A DNA stretch of 64,000 nt, taken from assembly GCF_003634705.1 (NCBI RefSeq), contig NZ_RBWU01000004.1, forward strand, positions 310,001-374,000. The letters are read 5' to 3'. The position numbers and the translations under genes were made by a program. Within the stretch, counting starts at the first letter, position 1; every line of letters starts with the position of its first letter. The stretch is from Actinomadura pelletieri DSM 43383 (GTDB lineage: Bacteria; Actinomycetota; Actinomycetes; Streptosporangiales; Streptosporangiaceae). The notes below the pieces were generated by a model. It saw only the letters and a program-made list of their open reading frames with translations, ran no database searches and had not been told where the DNA came from. Of the stretch, positions 1 to 9,042 are shown piece after piece.

Positions 1-1645
1 GAACGAGGAGTTTCCGAGGGTGATGGTGATGCGCGGCGCGAAACGCAAGGGCGTGCGCTACTTCGGGCCGTACTCCCACGCGTGGGCGATCAGGGAGACG
101 GTCGACCAGCTGCTGCGCGTGTTCCCCGTCCGGACGTGCAGCGCGGGCGTGTTCAAACGGCAGCACCAGCTCGACCGTCCCTGCCTGCTCGGCTACATCG
201 GCAAGTGCTCGGCGCCGTGCGTCGGCCGCGTCACCCCGGACGAGCACCGGCTCCTCGCCGAGGACTTCTGCGACTTCATGGCGGGCCACACCAGCCGGTT
301 CATCAAACGGCTGGAGCGCGACATGCGGGAGGCCGCCGCGTCCCAGGAGTACGAGCGCGCCGCCCGGCTCCGCGACGACGTCCGTGCGCTGGAACGGGCC
401 CTGGAGAAACAGGCCGTCGTCCTCGCCGACACCACCGACTGCGACATGATCGCCTTCGCGGAGGACGAGCTGGAGGCGGCCGTGCAGGTCTTCTACGTGC
501 GCGGCGGCCGGATCCGCGGGCAGCGCGGCTGGGTCGTCGACAAGGTCGAGGACGTCACCACCGCCGATCTGGTCGAGCATTTCCTCATCCAGATCTACGG
601 CGAGAGCGAATCGGTTCCGCGGGAGGTGCTCGTCCCGGCGCTGCCTCCCGAGGAGGACGCGATGACCGAGCTGCTGTCGGAGCAGCGCGGCGGGCCCGTC
701 CGGCTGCGGGTGCCGCAGCGCGGCGACAAGAAGGCCCTGCTGGAGACGGTCGCGCGCAACGCGCACGAGGCGCTCAAACAGCACAAGACGCGCCGCGCGT
801 CCGACCTCACCACCCGCAGCCGCGCCCTCCAGGAGATCCAGGAGGCGCTGGAGCTGGACGAGGCCCCGCTGCGCATCGAGTGCTACGACGTGTCGAACCT
901 CCAGGGCTCCGACGTGGTCGCGTCGATGGTCGTGTTCGAGGACGGTCTGGCCCGCAAGAGCGAGTACCGCCGGTTCACGATCAAGGGCGTGCAGGGGCAG
1001 GACGACGTCCGCTCCATCCACGAGGTCATCACCCGCAGGTTCAAGCGCTACCTCGCGGAGAGCGAGAAGACGGGCGAACTCGACCACCTGGGCGACACTC
1101 CCGGCGAGGAGGGCGCGCACCAGCCGATCGATCCGGAGACCGGAAGGCCCCGCAAGTTCGCCTACCCGCCGAACCTGGTGATCGTCGACGGCGGTCCGCC
1201 GCAGGTCGCCGCCGCGCGGCGGGCCCTGGTGGAGCTCGGGGTCGACGACATCGACGTGTGCGGCATCGCCAAGCGGCTGGAGGAGATCTGGCTGCCCGGC
1301 GAGGACGACCCGGTGATCCTGCCGCGCAACAGCGAGGGGATGTTCCTCGTCCAGCGGGTCCGCGACGAGGCGCACCGGTTCGCGATCACGTTCCACCGGC
1401 AGCGGCGATCGAAGTCGATGACGGTGAGCGAACTCGATAACGTTCCGGGTCTGGGTCCGGCGCGCCGGGCGGCGCTGCTGAAACACTTCGGGTCGCTGAA
1501 GCGGTTGAAGGACGCGACACCCGAGCAGGTCGCCGAGGTCCCGGGCATCGGGCGGCGCAGCGCCGAGGGGATCGTCGCCGCCCTGCACGGCGGCACGGGG
1601 CCGCGGGGGGACGCGGACGGGGAGCATACGGGGAGACCGACATGA
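1..1645 (+). CDS. uvrC: UvrABC system protein C (5'-truncated by window edge)
   Basis: Nucleotide excision repair endonuclease subunit that makes the dual incisions around lesions with UvrA and UvrB. The reading frame is open from base 2, so the start lies outside the window; 547 residues remain, with roughly 90 N-terminal residues missing. Visible are the end of the GIY-YIG nuclease (KRKGVRYFGPYSHAWAIRET), a UVR helical domain near residues 105-140 (EYERAARLRDDV), the RNase H-like 5'-incision domain (IECYDVSNLQG, NLVIVDGGPPQ, DEAHRFAITFHR) and C-terminal helix-hairpin-helix motifs (VPGLGPARRAALLKHFG, VPGIGRRSAEGIV). The stop overlaps the rapZ start as ATGA, so the two are translationally coupled. 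The uvrC-rapZ-yvcK-whiA order is conserved in actinobacteria. Confidence 0.97.
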   Translation, partial: NEEFPRVMVMRGAKRKGVRYFGPYSHAWAIRETVDQLLRVFPVRTCSAGVFKRQHQLDRPCLLGYIGKCSAPCVGRVTPDEHRLLAEDFCDFMAGHTSRFIKRLERDMREAAASQEYERAARLRDDVRALERALEKQAVVLADTTDCDMIAFAEDELEAAVQVFYVRGGRIRGQRGWVVDKVEDVTTADLVEHFLIQIYGESESVPREVLVPALPPEEDAMTELLSEQRGGPVRLRVPQRGDKKALLETVARNAHEALKQHKTRRASDLTTRSRALQEIQEALELDEAPLRIECYDVSNLQGSDVVASMVVFEDGLARKSEYRRFTIKGVQGQDDVRSIHEVITRRFKRYLAESEKTGELDHLGDTPGEEGAHQPIDPETGRPRKFAYPPNLVIVDGGPPQVAAARRALVELGVDDIDVCGIAKRLEEIWLPGEDDPVILPRNSEGMFLVQRVRDEAHRFAITFHRQRRSKSMTVSELDNVPGLGPARRAALLKHFGSLKRLKDATPEQVAEVPGIGRRSAEGIVAALHGGTGPRGDADGEHTGRPT

Positions 1646-2520
1646 CCAGTGAGACGAAGATCCCGGACATTGTGATAGTCACCGGAATGTCCGGGGCGGG
1701 CCGCAGCACGGCGGCCAAATCCCTGGAGGACCTCGACTGGTTCGTGGTCGACAACCTGCCGCCGGGCCTGCTGGCGACGATGGCCGACCTCGGCGGCCGG
1801 GTGAAGGACGCCGTCCCGCGCATCGCCGTGGTCGTGGACGTGCGCAGCCGCGCCTTCACCGAGGACCTGCACTCCTCGATCGCCGAACTGGAGGCACGCG
1901 GCGTCCACCCGCGCGTGGTGTTCCTGGAGGCGAACGACGCCGACCTGGTGCGCCGGTTCGAGAGCGTCCGCCGTCCGCACCCGCTGCAGGGCGACGGCCG
2001 TCTCGTCGACGGCATCGCCCGCGAACGCGAACTCGTCCGGGAGGTCCGCGCCGAGGCCGATCTGGTGATCGACACCAGCGGGCTCAACGTGCACGAGCTC
2101 CGCAACAAGATCATCGGCTTCTTCGGCAACGACACCGGCGAGTCCAGCCTCCGCGCGACCGTCGTGTCGTTCGGCTACAAGTACGGCCTGCCCGTCGACG
2201 CCGACCTCGTCGTCGACTGCCGGTTCCTGCCGAACCCGCACTGGGTGCCGGAGCTGCGGCCGAAGACGGGCCGCGACGGCGCCGTCCGCGACTACGTCCT
2301 CGGGCAGCGCGGCGCCAAGGAGTTCCTCGACGCCTACGCCGAGGTGCTGCGTCTTCTCGCCGACGGATACGAACGTGAGGGCAAGCACTACGTGACGCTG
2401 GCCGTGGGATGTACCGGGGGCAAACACCGTAGTGTGGCCATGGCGGAACAGATCGCCGCCCGGCTGCGGGACGAGGGCATCGAGGTGCAGGTCGCCCATC
2501 GTGACCTCGGCCGCGAGTAG
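1642..2520 (+). CDS. rapZ: RapZ-family nucleotide-binding protein
   Basis: 292-residue P-loop protein of the RapZ/YvcJ family. In E. coli RapZ is an RNase adaptor controlling GlmS; in Gram-positives the family is known as a nucleotide-binding protein of less clear role. The Walker A loop is at residues 15-23 (GMSGAGRST), with Arg in place of the usual Lys, as far as I recall common in actinobacterial members. The C-terminal domain holds the family signature VGCTGGKHRSV near residue 258. ATG at 1642 overlaps the uvrC stop by four bases, which fixes the start. It forms the conserved trio with yvcK and whiA downstream. Confidence 0.95.
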   Translation: MTSETKIPDIVIVTGMSGAGRSTAAKSLEDLDWFVVDNLPPGLLATMADLGGRVKDAVPRIAVVVDVRSRAFTEDLHSSIAELEARGVHPRVVFLEANDADLVRRFESVRRPHPLQGDGRLVDGIARERELVREVRAEADLVIDTSGLNVHELRNKIIGFFGNDTGESSLRATVVSFGYKYGLPVDADLVVDCRFLPNPHWVPELRPKTGRDGAVRDYVLGQRGAKEFLDAYAEVLRLLADGYEREGKHYVTLAVGCTGGKHRSVAMAEQIAARLRDEGIEVQVAHRDLGRE

Positions 2521-2576
2521 ACCCCTGCCCGGTCCCCGGCGCGGGGGCCGGATGAGGAGAGCAGGTTAGCGGCACG

Positions 2577-3530
2577 GTGAAGCCCCACGGCCCGAAGGTC
2601 GTCGCGCTCGGCGGCGGTCACGGCCTCTATGCCTCGCTGTCGGCGCTGCGCCGCGTCACCGACCGGCTGACGGCGATCGTCACGGTCGCCGACGACGGCG
2701 GGTCCAGCGGACGGTTGCGCCGCGAACTCGGTGTCCTTCCGCCCGGCGACCTGCGGATGGCGCTCGCCGCACTGTGCGGCGACGACGAGTGGGGACAGAC
2801 GTGGCGGGACGTCGTCCAGCACCGCTTCCGCAGCGAGGGCGATCTCCAGGGACACGCCGTCGGCAACGTCCTCATCGTCGCGCTGTGGGAACTGCTCGGC
2901 CGGGAGGGCGCGGTCGCGGGGCTCGACTGGGTCGGGCGGCTGCTCGGCGCGCACGGCCGGGTCCTGCCGATGGCGGCCGTCCCGATGGACATCGTCGCCG
3001 AGGTGCGCGGCGCCGACCCGGCCCGCCCCGACGCGATCACCCATGTGAAGGGGCAGGTCGCGTGCGCGAAGACGCCCGGCACGGTGCTCGGCGTGTCGCT
3101 GGTGCCCGCCGACCCGCCCGCCTGCCCTGAGGCGCTCGCCGCGGTGGAGGACGCCGACTGGATCGTGTTCGGACCCGGCTCCTGGTTCACCAGCGTCCTG
3201 CCGCATCTGAAGGTCCCGGCGCTGGCCCGCGCGCTGGTGTCGTGCCGGGCCCGCCGCGCCGTCGCGCTGAATCTGGCGCCGCAGCCCGGTGAGACCGACG
3301 ACTTCTCGCCGCAGACCCATCTGGAGGTGCTGCGCGCCCACGCGCCCGACCTGCGGGTGGACGTCGTCCTCGCCGACGCCGGTGTGGTCGACGATCCGGA
3401 GGCCCTTGAGAAGGCCGTCCAGGACATCGGTGGACGTCTCGTGCTCGCCGACGTGGCCGCCGACGACGGGTCGCCGCGTCATGAACCCGCCCGGCTGGCC
3501 CAAGCCTTCGACAAGATATTCGGCGAGTGA
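2577..3530 (+). CDS. yvcK: YvcK/CofD-like gluconeogenesis factor
   Basis: 317-residue member of the CofD-like family that includes B. subtilis YvcK, which is needed for growth on gluconeogenic carbon sources and for proper cell-wall synthesis and binds UDP-sugars in that organism. The N-terminal nucleotide/UDP-sugar loop is present (LGGGHG at residues 11-16; ADDGGSSGRLR near 38-48), followed by PPGDLRMAL and the family block VFGPGSWFTSVLPHL near residue 200. The GTG start at 2577 is preceded by a purine-rich site (GAGGAGAGCAGG) about ten bases upstream. It lies 56 bp after rapZ and 62 bp before whiA, probably in one transcript. Confidence 0.95.
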   Translation: MKPHGPKVVALGGGHGLYASLSALRRVTDRLTAIVTVADDGGSSGRLRRELGVLPPGDLRMALAALCGDDEWGQTWRDVVQHRFRSEGDLQGHAVGNVLIVALWELLGREGAVAGLDWVGRLLGAHGRVLPMAAVPMDIVAEVRGADPARPDAITHVKGQVACAKTPGTVLGVSLVPADPPACPEALAAVEDADWIVFGPGSWFTSVLPHLKVPALARALVSCRARRAVALNLAPQPGETDDFSPQTHLEVLRAHAPDLRVDVVLADAGVVDDPEALEKAVQDIGGRLVLADVAADDGSPRHEPARLAQAFDKIFGE

Positions 3531-3592
3531 CGTCCGGTGGCGCCGGGATCGGCGACACTGCTGGAAGTCCGATAGGGGGAGGGGTCCAACTC

Positions 3593-4573
3593 ATGGCGAT
3601 GACCGGTGTGGTCAAGGACGAGCTGAGCAGGCTCACGGTCATGAAGCCGTGCTGCCGCAAGGCCGAGGTCTCGACGCTGCTGCGCTTCGCGGGCGGCTTG
3701 CACCTGGTCAGCGGGCGCATCGTGATCGAGGCCGAGATCGACACCGGCGTCGCCGCACGCCGTCTGATCAAGGACATCTCGGAGGTGTTCGGGCACACCT
3801 CCGAGGTCGTGGTGCTCGCGCCGAGCGGCCTGCGCAAGGGCAACCGCTATGTCGTGCGCGTCTTCCGGGACGGCGAGTCGCTCGCCCGGCAGACCGGCCT
3901 GATCGACAGCAACGGCCGTCCGGTCCGCGGCCTGCCCCGGCATGTCGTCGCGGGCGCGGCCTGCGACGCCGAGTCCGCGTGGCGGGGCGCGTTCCTCGCG
4001 CACGGCTCGCTGACCGAGCCGGGCCGGTCCATGTCGCTGGAGGTGACGTGCCCCGGCCCGGAGGCCGCGCTCGCCCTGGTCGGCGCGGCCCGCCGGCTGA
4101 AGATCCACGCCAAGGCGCGGGAGGTGCGCGGCGTCGACCGGGTCGTCGTCCGCGACGGCGACGCGATCAGCGCGCTGCTCACCCGGCTCGGCGCCCACGA
4201 CAGCGTCCTCGCGTGGGAGGAGCGCCGGATGCGCCGCGAGGTCCGCGCCACCGCCAACCGGCTCGCCAACTTCGACGACGCGAACCTGCGCCGCTCCGCG
4301 CGCGCCGCCGTCGCCGCCGGGGCCCGCGTCGCCCGCGCCCTGGAGATCCTCGGCGACGACGCGCCCGAGCACCTCGTCAACGCCGGACGGCTCCGGCTGG
4401 AGCACAAGCAGGCGTCCCTGGAGGAGCTCGGCCAGCTCGCCGACCCGCCGCTCACCAAGGACGCCATCGCGGGCCGCATCCGCCGCCTCCTCGCCATGGC
4501 CGACAAGCGCGCCGGTGACCAGGGCATCCCCGGCACCGAGGCGAACCTGACCGCCGAGATGCTCGCACCCTGA
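3593..4573 (+). CDS. whiA: Sporulation/cell-division transcription regulator WhiA
   Basis: 326-residue WhiA. In Streptomyces it is known to act with WhiB at sporulation-septation promoters, and homologues occur through Gram-positives. Visible are the N-terminal WhiA domain (CCRKAEVSTLLRFAGGLH), the degenerate LAGLIDADG-like core (AWRGAFLAHGSLTEPGRS) and the C-terminal helix-turn-helix (RLRLEHKQASLEELGQLADP...LTKDAIAGRI). I chose ATG 3593, giving MAMTGVVKDELSR as in other family members. An upstream GTG at 3527 would overlap the yvcK stop but adds 22 unrelated residues. A GGGGGAGGGG site lies just upstream of 3593. Confidence 0.95.
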   Translation: MAMTGVVKDELSRLTVMKPCCRKAEVSTLLRFAGGLHLVSGRIVIEAEIDTGVAARRLIKDISEVFGHTSEVVVLAPSGLRKGNRYVVRVFRDGESLARQTGLIDSNGRPVRGLPRHVVAGAACDAESAWRGAFLAHGSLTEPGRSMSLEVTCPGPEAALALVGAARRLKIHAKAREVRGVDRVVVRDGDAISALLTRLGAHDSVLAWEERRMRREVRATANRLANFDDANLRRSARAAVAAGARVARALEILGDDAPEHLVNAGRLRLEHKQASLEELGQLADPPLTKDAIAGRIRRLLAMADKRAGDQGIPGTEANLTAEMLAP

Positions 4574-4733
4574 TCGTCGCCGGACCCGGCGCGGGGCCGA
4601 CGGCGCCGCACCCACCGGTGTCAGGCCGCCCACGGATCATTGGATAGGGTCGGAGACAGGGGGATCCCCTGATCGACCGTAGGCGACAGTCCGGCCCCGG
4701 CCGGGCGACACGATGTGCGAGGAGAGCCGTTCC

Positions 4734-5738
<1,005 letters not shown>

Positions 5739-5817
5739 CCGAAGCCCCCGACGCCGTGGCCGCGCACCGCACCGCGCGGCCACGGCGCGGCCGTGTACGG
5801 AAGGACATCGCAACTCG

Positions 5818-7005
5818 ATGCGCACCATTGACGACCTCGACGTCGCCGGTCGGCGCGTCCTCGTCCGCGCCGACCTGAACGTCCCCCTGGACGGCGGCGC
5901 GATCACCGACGACGGGCGGATCCGGGCGAGCCTCCCGACGATCGAGACGCTGCGGGCCAAAGGCGCCAAGGTCATCGTCTGCGCCCATCTCGGCCGTCCC
6001 AAGGGGAAGGTGAACCCCGAGTTCTCCCTCGCGCCCGTGGCGGCGCGGCTGGGCGAGCTGCTCGGCGCGGACGTCGCGTTCGCTTCGGACGTCGTCGGCG
6101 ACTCCGCCCGCGCGACCGTCGGCGCGCTCGCCGACGGCGATGTCGCGCTGCTGGAGAACCTTCGCTTCGAACCGGGCGAGACCAGCAAGGACGACGCCGA
6201 GCGCGGCGCGTTCGCCGACCGGCTCGCCGCCCTCGCCGACCTGTACGTCGGGGACGGGTTCGGCGCGGTGCACCGCAGGCACGCGTCCGTCTACGACGTG
6301 CCCGGACGGCTCCCGCACGCCGCGGGCGGACTGATCGCCACCGAGGTCGGGGTGCTGAAGCGGCTCACCGAGCACGTCGAACGGCCCTACGCGGTCGTGC
6401 TAGGCGGCTCCAAGGTGTCCGACAAGCTCGGCGTGATCGACAACCTGCTCGGCAAGGCCGACCGCATCCTCATCGGCGGCGGCATGGTCTTCACCTTCCT
6501 GCGGGCGCAGGGCCACGAGGTCGGCACGAGCCTCCTCGAAGAGGACCAGCTCGACACCGTCCGCGACTACCTGCGGCGCGCCGCGGACACCGGCGTGGAG
6601 TTCGTGCTCCCGGTCGACGTCGTCGCCGCCACCGCGTTCTCCGCCGACGCCGACCACGGCGTCGTGGCCGCCGACGCGATCCCGGCCGACCGGATGGGCC
6701 TCGACATCGGCCCCGAGTCCGGCGAACTGTTCGCCGCGCGTCTCGCGGACGCCCGCACGGTGTTCTGGAACGGCCCGATGGGCGTGTTCGAGATGAAGCC
6801 CTACGAGAACGGCACCCGCGCCGTCGCGCAGGGCCTCATCGACTCCGGCGCGTTCACGGTGGTCGGCGGCGGCGACTCCGCCGCGGCCGTCCGGCGGCTC
6901 GGCTTCGACGAGGCCGCCTTCTCCCACATCTCGACCGGCGGCGGCGCCAGCCTCGAATACCTCGAAGGCAAGACGCTGCCCGGCCTGCAGGCCCTGGAGG
7001 ACTGA
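5818..7005 (+). CDS. pgk: Phosphoglycerate kinase
   Basis: 395-residue ATP-generating glycolytic kinase acting on 1,3-bisphosphoglycerate. N-terminal substrate domain shows RADLNVPLDGG and the basic-patch region CAHLGRPKG; the C-terminal nucleotide domain has LGGSKVSDKL, WNGPMGVFE and GGGDSAAAVRRLG. Full length compared with bacterial Pgk. The ATG follows a GGAAGGA site and lies 79 bp after gap. The middle gene of the gap-pgk-tpiA operon. Confidence 0.97.
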   Translation: MRTIDDLDVAGRRVLVRADLNVPLDGGAITDDGRIRASLPTIETLRAKGAKVIVCAHLGRPKGKVNPEFSLAPVAARLGELLGADVAFASDVVGDSARATVGALADGDVALLENLRFEPGETSKDDAERGAFADRLAALADLYVGDGFGAVHRRHASVYDVPGRLPHAAGGLIATEVGVLKRLTEHVERPYAVVLGGSKVSDKLGVIDNLLGKADRILIGGGMVFTFLRAQGHEVGTSLLEEDQLDTVRDYLRRAADTGVEFVLPVDVVAATAFSADADHGVVAADAIPADRMGLDIGPESGELFAARLADARTVFWNGPMGVFEMKPYENGTRAVAQGLIDSGAFTVVGGGDSAAAVRRLGFDEAAFSHISTGGGASLEYLEGKTLPGLQALED

Positions 7006-7008
7006 CCG

Positions 7009-7803
7009 ATGGCCCCCGCGAGCCCCGCCCGCAAACCGCTGATGGCGGGCAACTGGAAGATGAACAACAACCACCTCGAGGCGATCGCGCTCGTCCAGAA
7101 ACTGGCGTTCGCGCTCAAGGAGGCCGACTACGACGCGGTGGACGTCGCCGTGCTCCCGCCGTTCACCGCGATCCGCTCGGTCCAGACCCTCATCGAGGCC
7201 GACAAGTACCCGATCCAGTACGGCGCGCAGGACGTCTCCGCGCACGCCTCCGGCGCCTACACCGGTGAGATCTCCGCGGGGATGCTCGCCAAGCTGCGCT
7301 GCGGCTACGTCGTCGTCGGCCACTCCGAACGCCGCCAGTACCACGCCGAGGACGACGCGCTCGTCAACGCCAAGGCGAAGGCCGCGCTCGGCGCCGACCT
7401 CACCCCGATCCTGTGCGTGGGCGAGGGGCTGGAGGTCCGTAAGGCGGGCGGGCACGTCCCGCACGTCCTCGCGCAGGTGGACGGCGGCCTGGAGAAGATC
7501 CCCGCCGACCAGGTCCGGCGCCTTGTGATCGCCTACGAGCCGGTATGGGCGATCGGCACCGGGGAGGTCGCCACCCCCCAGGACGCGCAGGAGGTCTGCG
7601 CCGCGATCAGGACGCGGCTCGCCGAGCTGTACGACGGCGGAGTCGCCGACGAGGTGCGTATCCTGTACGGCGGTTCGGTGAAGGGCGACAACGTCGCCAA
7701 ACTCATGGCGCAGGACGATGTGGACGGCGCCTTGGTCGGTGGTGCCAGCCTGGACCCGGGAGAGTTCGTCAAGATCTGCCGGTACCGGGATCTTCCCGTC
7801 TGA
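7009..7803 (+). CDS. tpiA: Triosephosphate isomerase
   Basis: 264-residue TIM-barrel enzyme interconverting dihydroxyacetone phosphate and glyceraldehyde-3-phosphate. Catalytic residues are visible: Lys in GNWKMNNN, His in VVGHSERRQYH and Glu in AYEPVWAIGTG, plus the phosphate loop YGGSVKGDN and GGASLD. The start is three bases past the pgk stop, and its Shine-Dalgarno GGAGG lies inside the last codons of pgk, so the genes are tightly coupled. Slightly longer than the roughly 250-residue norm, as in other actinobacteria. Confidence 0.97.
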   Translation: MAPASPARKPLMAGNWKMNNNHLEAIALVQKLAFALKEADYDAVDVAVLPPFTAIRSVQTLIEADKYPIQYGAQDVSAHASGAYTGEISAGMLAKLRCGYVVVGHSERRQYHAEDDALVNAKAKAALGADLTPILCVGEGLEVRKAGGHVPHVLAQVDGGLEKIPADQVRRLVIAYEPVWAIGTGEVATPQDAQEVCAAIRTRLAELYDGGVADEVRILYGGSVKGDNVAKLMAQDDVDGALVGGASLDPGEFVKICRYRDLPV

Positions 7804-7953
7804 TCTTCTTGATCAATTCGGGGTGAACCGGGGGTTCGTGCCGAACCAGCGGCCGGTTCGTCGTACCCTTCGTAGCTGACGGGTAAACCGCTCGGCCTGG
7901 TCCACCGTCCTGAACTACAGACCGTCCTGAACTAGAGACAAGGCGCTGAAATC

Positions 7954-8190
7954 GTGATCCTCGCATCGTCTATCGTGCTCATCGTCACGAGCCTGCTGAT
8001 GGTCGTCCTCGTCCTCATGCACAAGGGCAAGGGCGGCGGCCTGTCCGACATGTTCGGCGGCGGCGTCTCGTCGTCCCTGGGCGGATCGTCCGTGGTGGAA
8101 CGCAACCTCGACCGGCTGACGATCGCCGTCGGCGTCCTGTGGTTCGCCTCGATCGTCGTGCTCGGCCTGCTGTTCAAGGGCGACGCCTGA
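7954..8190 (+). CDS. secG: Preprotein translocase subunit SecG
   Basis: 78-residue inner-membrane subunit of SecYEG that promotes protein export. Two hydrophobic segments (about residues 2-22 and 53-75) flank a Gly-rich cytosolic loop with the family motif GKGGGLSDMFGGG. The GTG at 7954 begins the protein directly with the first membrane segment. The position after tpiA and before rbpA is the standard actinobacterial arrangement. The 150 bp upstream are free of genes and may hold a promoter, although the orientation also allows read-through from tpiA. Confidence 0.93.
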   Translation: MILASSIVLIVTSLLMVVLVLMHKGKGGGLSDMFGGGVSSSLGGSSVVERNLDRLTIAVGVLWFASIVVLGLLFKGDA

Positions 8191-8276
8191 GACATCCGTC
8201 TCGACACCAATGCGAACGCCGCGCCGTCCTAGCAGGAGGTAACGGGCGGCGGCGGAAGACAAACGAGGAGTACTCC

Positions 8277-8645
8277 GTGGGTAGTGGCAACGCGATTCGG
8301 GGCAGCCGTGTCGGGGCCGGTCCGATGGGAGAGGCGGAACGTGGTGACGCCGCCCCCCGCGTGTGGGTGACCTTCTACTGCGCCAACCGGCACGAGACCC
8401 GCCCCAGCTTCGCGACCGACGTGGCGGTCCCCGAGACCTGGGACTGCCCGCGCTGCGGGTTCCCCGCCGGTCAGGACTCGGAGAACCCTCCGGCGCCCCC
8501 GAAGACCGAGCCGTACAAGACGCACCTCGCGTACGTGAAGGAGCGCCGCAGCGACGAGGACGGCGAAGCCATCCTCGAAGAGGCCCTGGCCAAGCTCCGC
8601 CAGAAGCGCGCCGCCGTCAAGAAGGCTCTGGAAGCAGCGCGGTAG
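8277..8645 (+). CDS. rbpA: RNA polymerase-binding protein RbpA
   Basis: 122-residue actinobacterial transcription factor that binds the principal sigma factors and RNA polymerase and stabilises open complexes. The core zinc-ribbon-like domain is visible (FYCANRHETRPSF, WDCPRCGFPAG), followed by the linker PPAPPKTEPYKTHLAYVKERRS and the C-terminal sigma-interacting helix (ILEEALAKLRQKR). GTG 8277 is preceded by GAGGAG six bases upstream and gives the family start GSGNAIRGSRVGAGP; longer upstream in-frame starts lack a ribosome site. No clear SigR-type promoter (GGGAAT..GTT) was found ahead of it, unlike what is reported for Streptomyces rbpA. Confidence 0.96.
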   Translation: MGSGNAIRGSRVGAGPMGEAERGDAAPRVWVTFYCANRHETRPSFATDVAVPETWDCPRCGFPAGQDSENPPAPPKTEPYKTHLAYVKERRSDEDGEAILEEALAKLRQKRAAVKKALEAAR

Positions 8646-8668
8646 TCTTTGCATTTCTCTCCTCCTTC

Positions 8669-8683
8669 GGGCGCGGAGCGCCC
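8669..8683 (+). terminator. Short GC hairpin after rbpA
   Basis: GGGCGC-GGA-GCGCCC forms a perfect 6-bp stem with a 3-base loop 24 bp after the rbpA stop. No U-tract follows, as is common for actinobacterial terminators. Its function is inferred from position only. Confidence 0.4.
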
Positions 8684-8846
8684 TCCATCGTCGAGAAACG
8701 CGGTGCGATCGCTGGCATCGCTTCGGCTCGCCTGGCGGCTCGTTGCGCGATCAGATTCTCGCTTCGCTTGAATCTGCCTTCGGACGCGATCGCGAACCCC
8801 GAGGTCGTTGCGGGGTTGCGGAGGCGGGCTTGGGTTTTTGGGTTGG
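8684..8846. other. Non-coding spacer between rbpA and glyA leader
   Basis: About 160 bp without a plausible gene. It is somewhat less GC-rich than its surroundings and has small inverted repeats, for example AGATTC-N11-GAATCT around 8753-8775 and several GCTTCG-like clusters. Frames that are open here lack ribosome sites and start in the middle of the structured leader. Confidence 0.5.
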
Positions 8847-8891
8847 GTCGTGTTCTCCCCCGCGCGGGGCTCGCGCGGGGGAGAACACGAC
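8847..8891. repeat. Perfect 20-bp-arm inverted repeat (strong hairpin)
   Basis: Left arm 8847-8866 and right arm 8872-8891 are perfect reverse complements with a 5-base loop (GGGCT). The outer halves of the arms are mixed sequence (GTCGTGTTCTC) and the inner halves GC-only. It ends 14 bases before the ZTP aptamer, just upstream of a possible -10 hexamer. Likely an intrinsic terminator insulating glyA from rbpA; a repeated extragenic element is the alternative. Confidence 0.8.
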
Positions 8892-8896
8892 TTCTG

Positions 8897-8902
8897 TATG
8901 CT
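8897..8902 (+). promoter_or_regulatory. Possible -10 element for the glyA leader
   Basis: TATGCT fits the actinobacterial TANNNT -10 consensus and would place transcription start near 8908, just at the 5' edge of the riboswitch aptamer. A -35 hexamer would fall inside the large hairpin and is not recognisable, so this is tentative. Confidence 0.35.
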
Positions 8903-8904
8903 TG

Positions 8905-8983
8905 CGGCTACGTGACTGGCGCAGTGAAGGTGGATTGACCACCGGGGAGCGAAGAGCCGTCCGCGCACCGCGCGCCTGGGTGT
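8905..8983 (+). promoter_or_regulatory. ZTP (ZMP/ZTP, pfl motif) riboswitch aptamer
   Basis: The sequence carries the hallmark pfl-motif blocks in order: CGTGACTGGCGC at 8911-8922, a P2 helix GGTGG/CCACC (around 8929-8943), GGGGAGCG at 8944-8951, and the 3' pseudoknot segment CCGCGCGCCTGGG ending near 8980. P1 closes by CGGCT (8906-8910) with AGCCG (8955-8959). In known bacteria this RNA senses ZMP/ZTP, which accumulates when 10-formyl-tetrahydrofolate is short, and up-regulates one-carbon genes including glyA. Here it sits directly upstream of glyA. Identification rests on consensus and helix matches, not on a covariance search. Confidence 0.9.
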
Positions 8984-8984
8984 A

Positions 8985-9040
8985 CGGGCCCCTTACGCCG
9001 GGGTGCCCGAGAACCCGGTGCGAGCAGCGTGGAGGCACCG
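8985..9040 (+). promoter_or_regulatory. Candidate expression platform of the ZTP riboswitch
   Basis: Two competing hairpins can be drawn. Hairpin A pairs 8985-8992 with 9001-9009 (8 bp, one bulged T). Hairpin B pairs GGTGCC 9002-9007 with GGCACC 9034-9039, which includes the last two bases of the GGAGG ribosome site (9031-9035) of glyA; a smaller variant pairs 9016-9021 with 9035-9040. A and B share 9002-9007 and so exclude each other, suggesting control of translation initiation. Inferred from base pairing only. Confidence 0.5.
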
Positions 9041-9042
9041 AA

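Noticed and set aside
7804..7953. Possible tRNA or small RNA between tpiA and secG
   Set aside because: No cloverleaf, no TTCRANNC box and no strong hairpin with terminator was recognised.
8191..8276. SigR-type stress promoter ahead of rbpA
   Set aside because: No GGGAAT/GTT pair at 18-19 bp spacing could be found.
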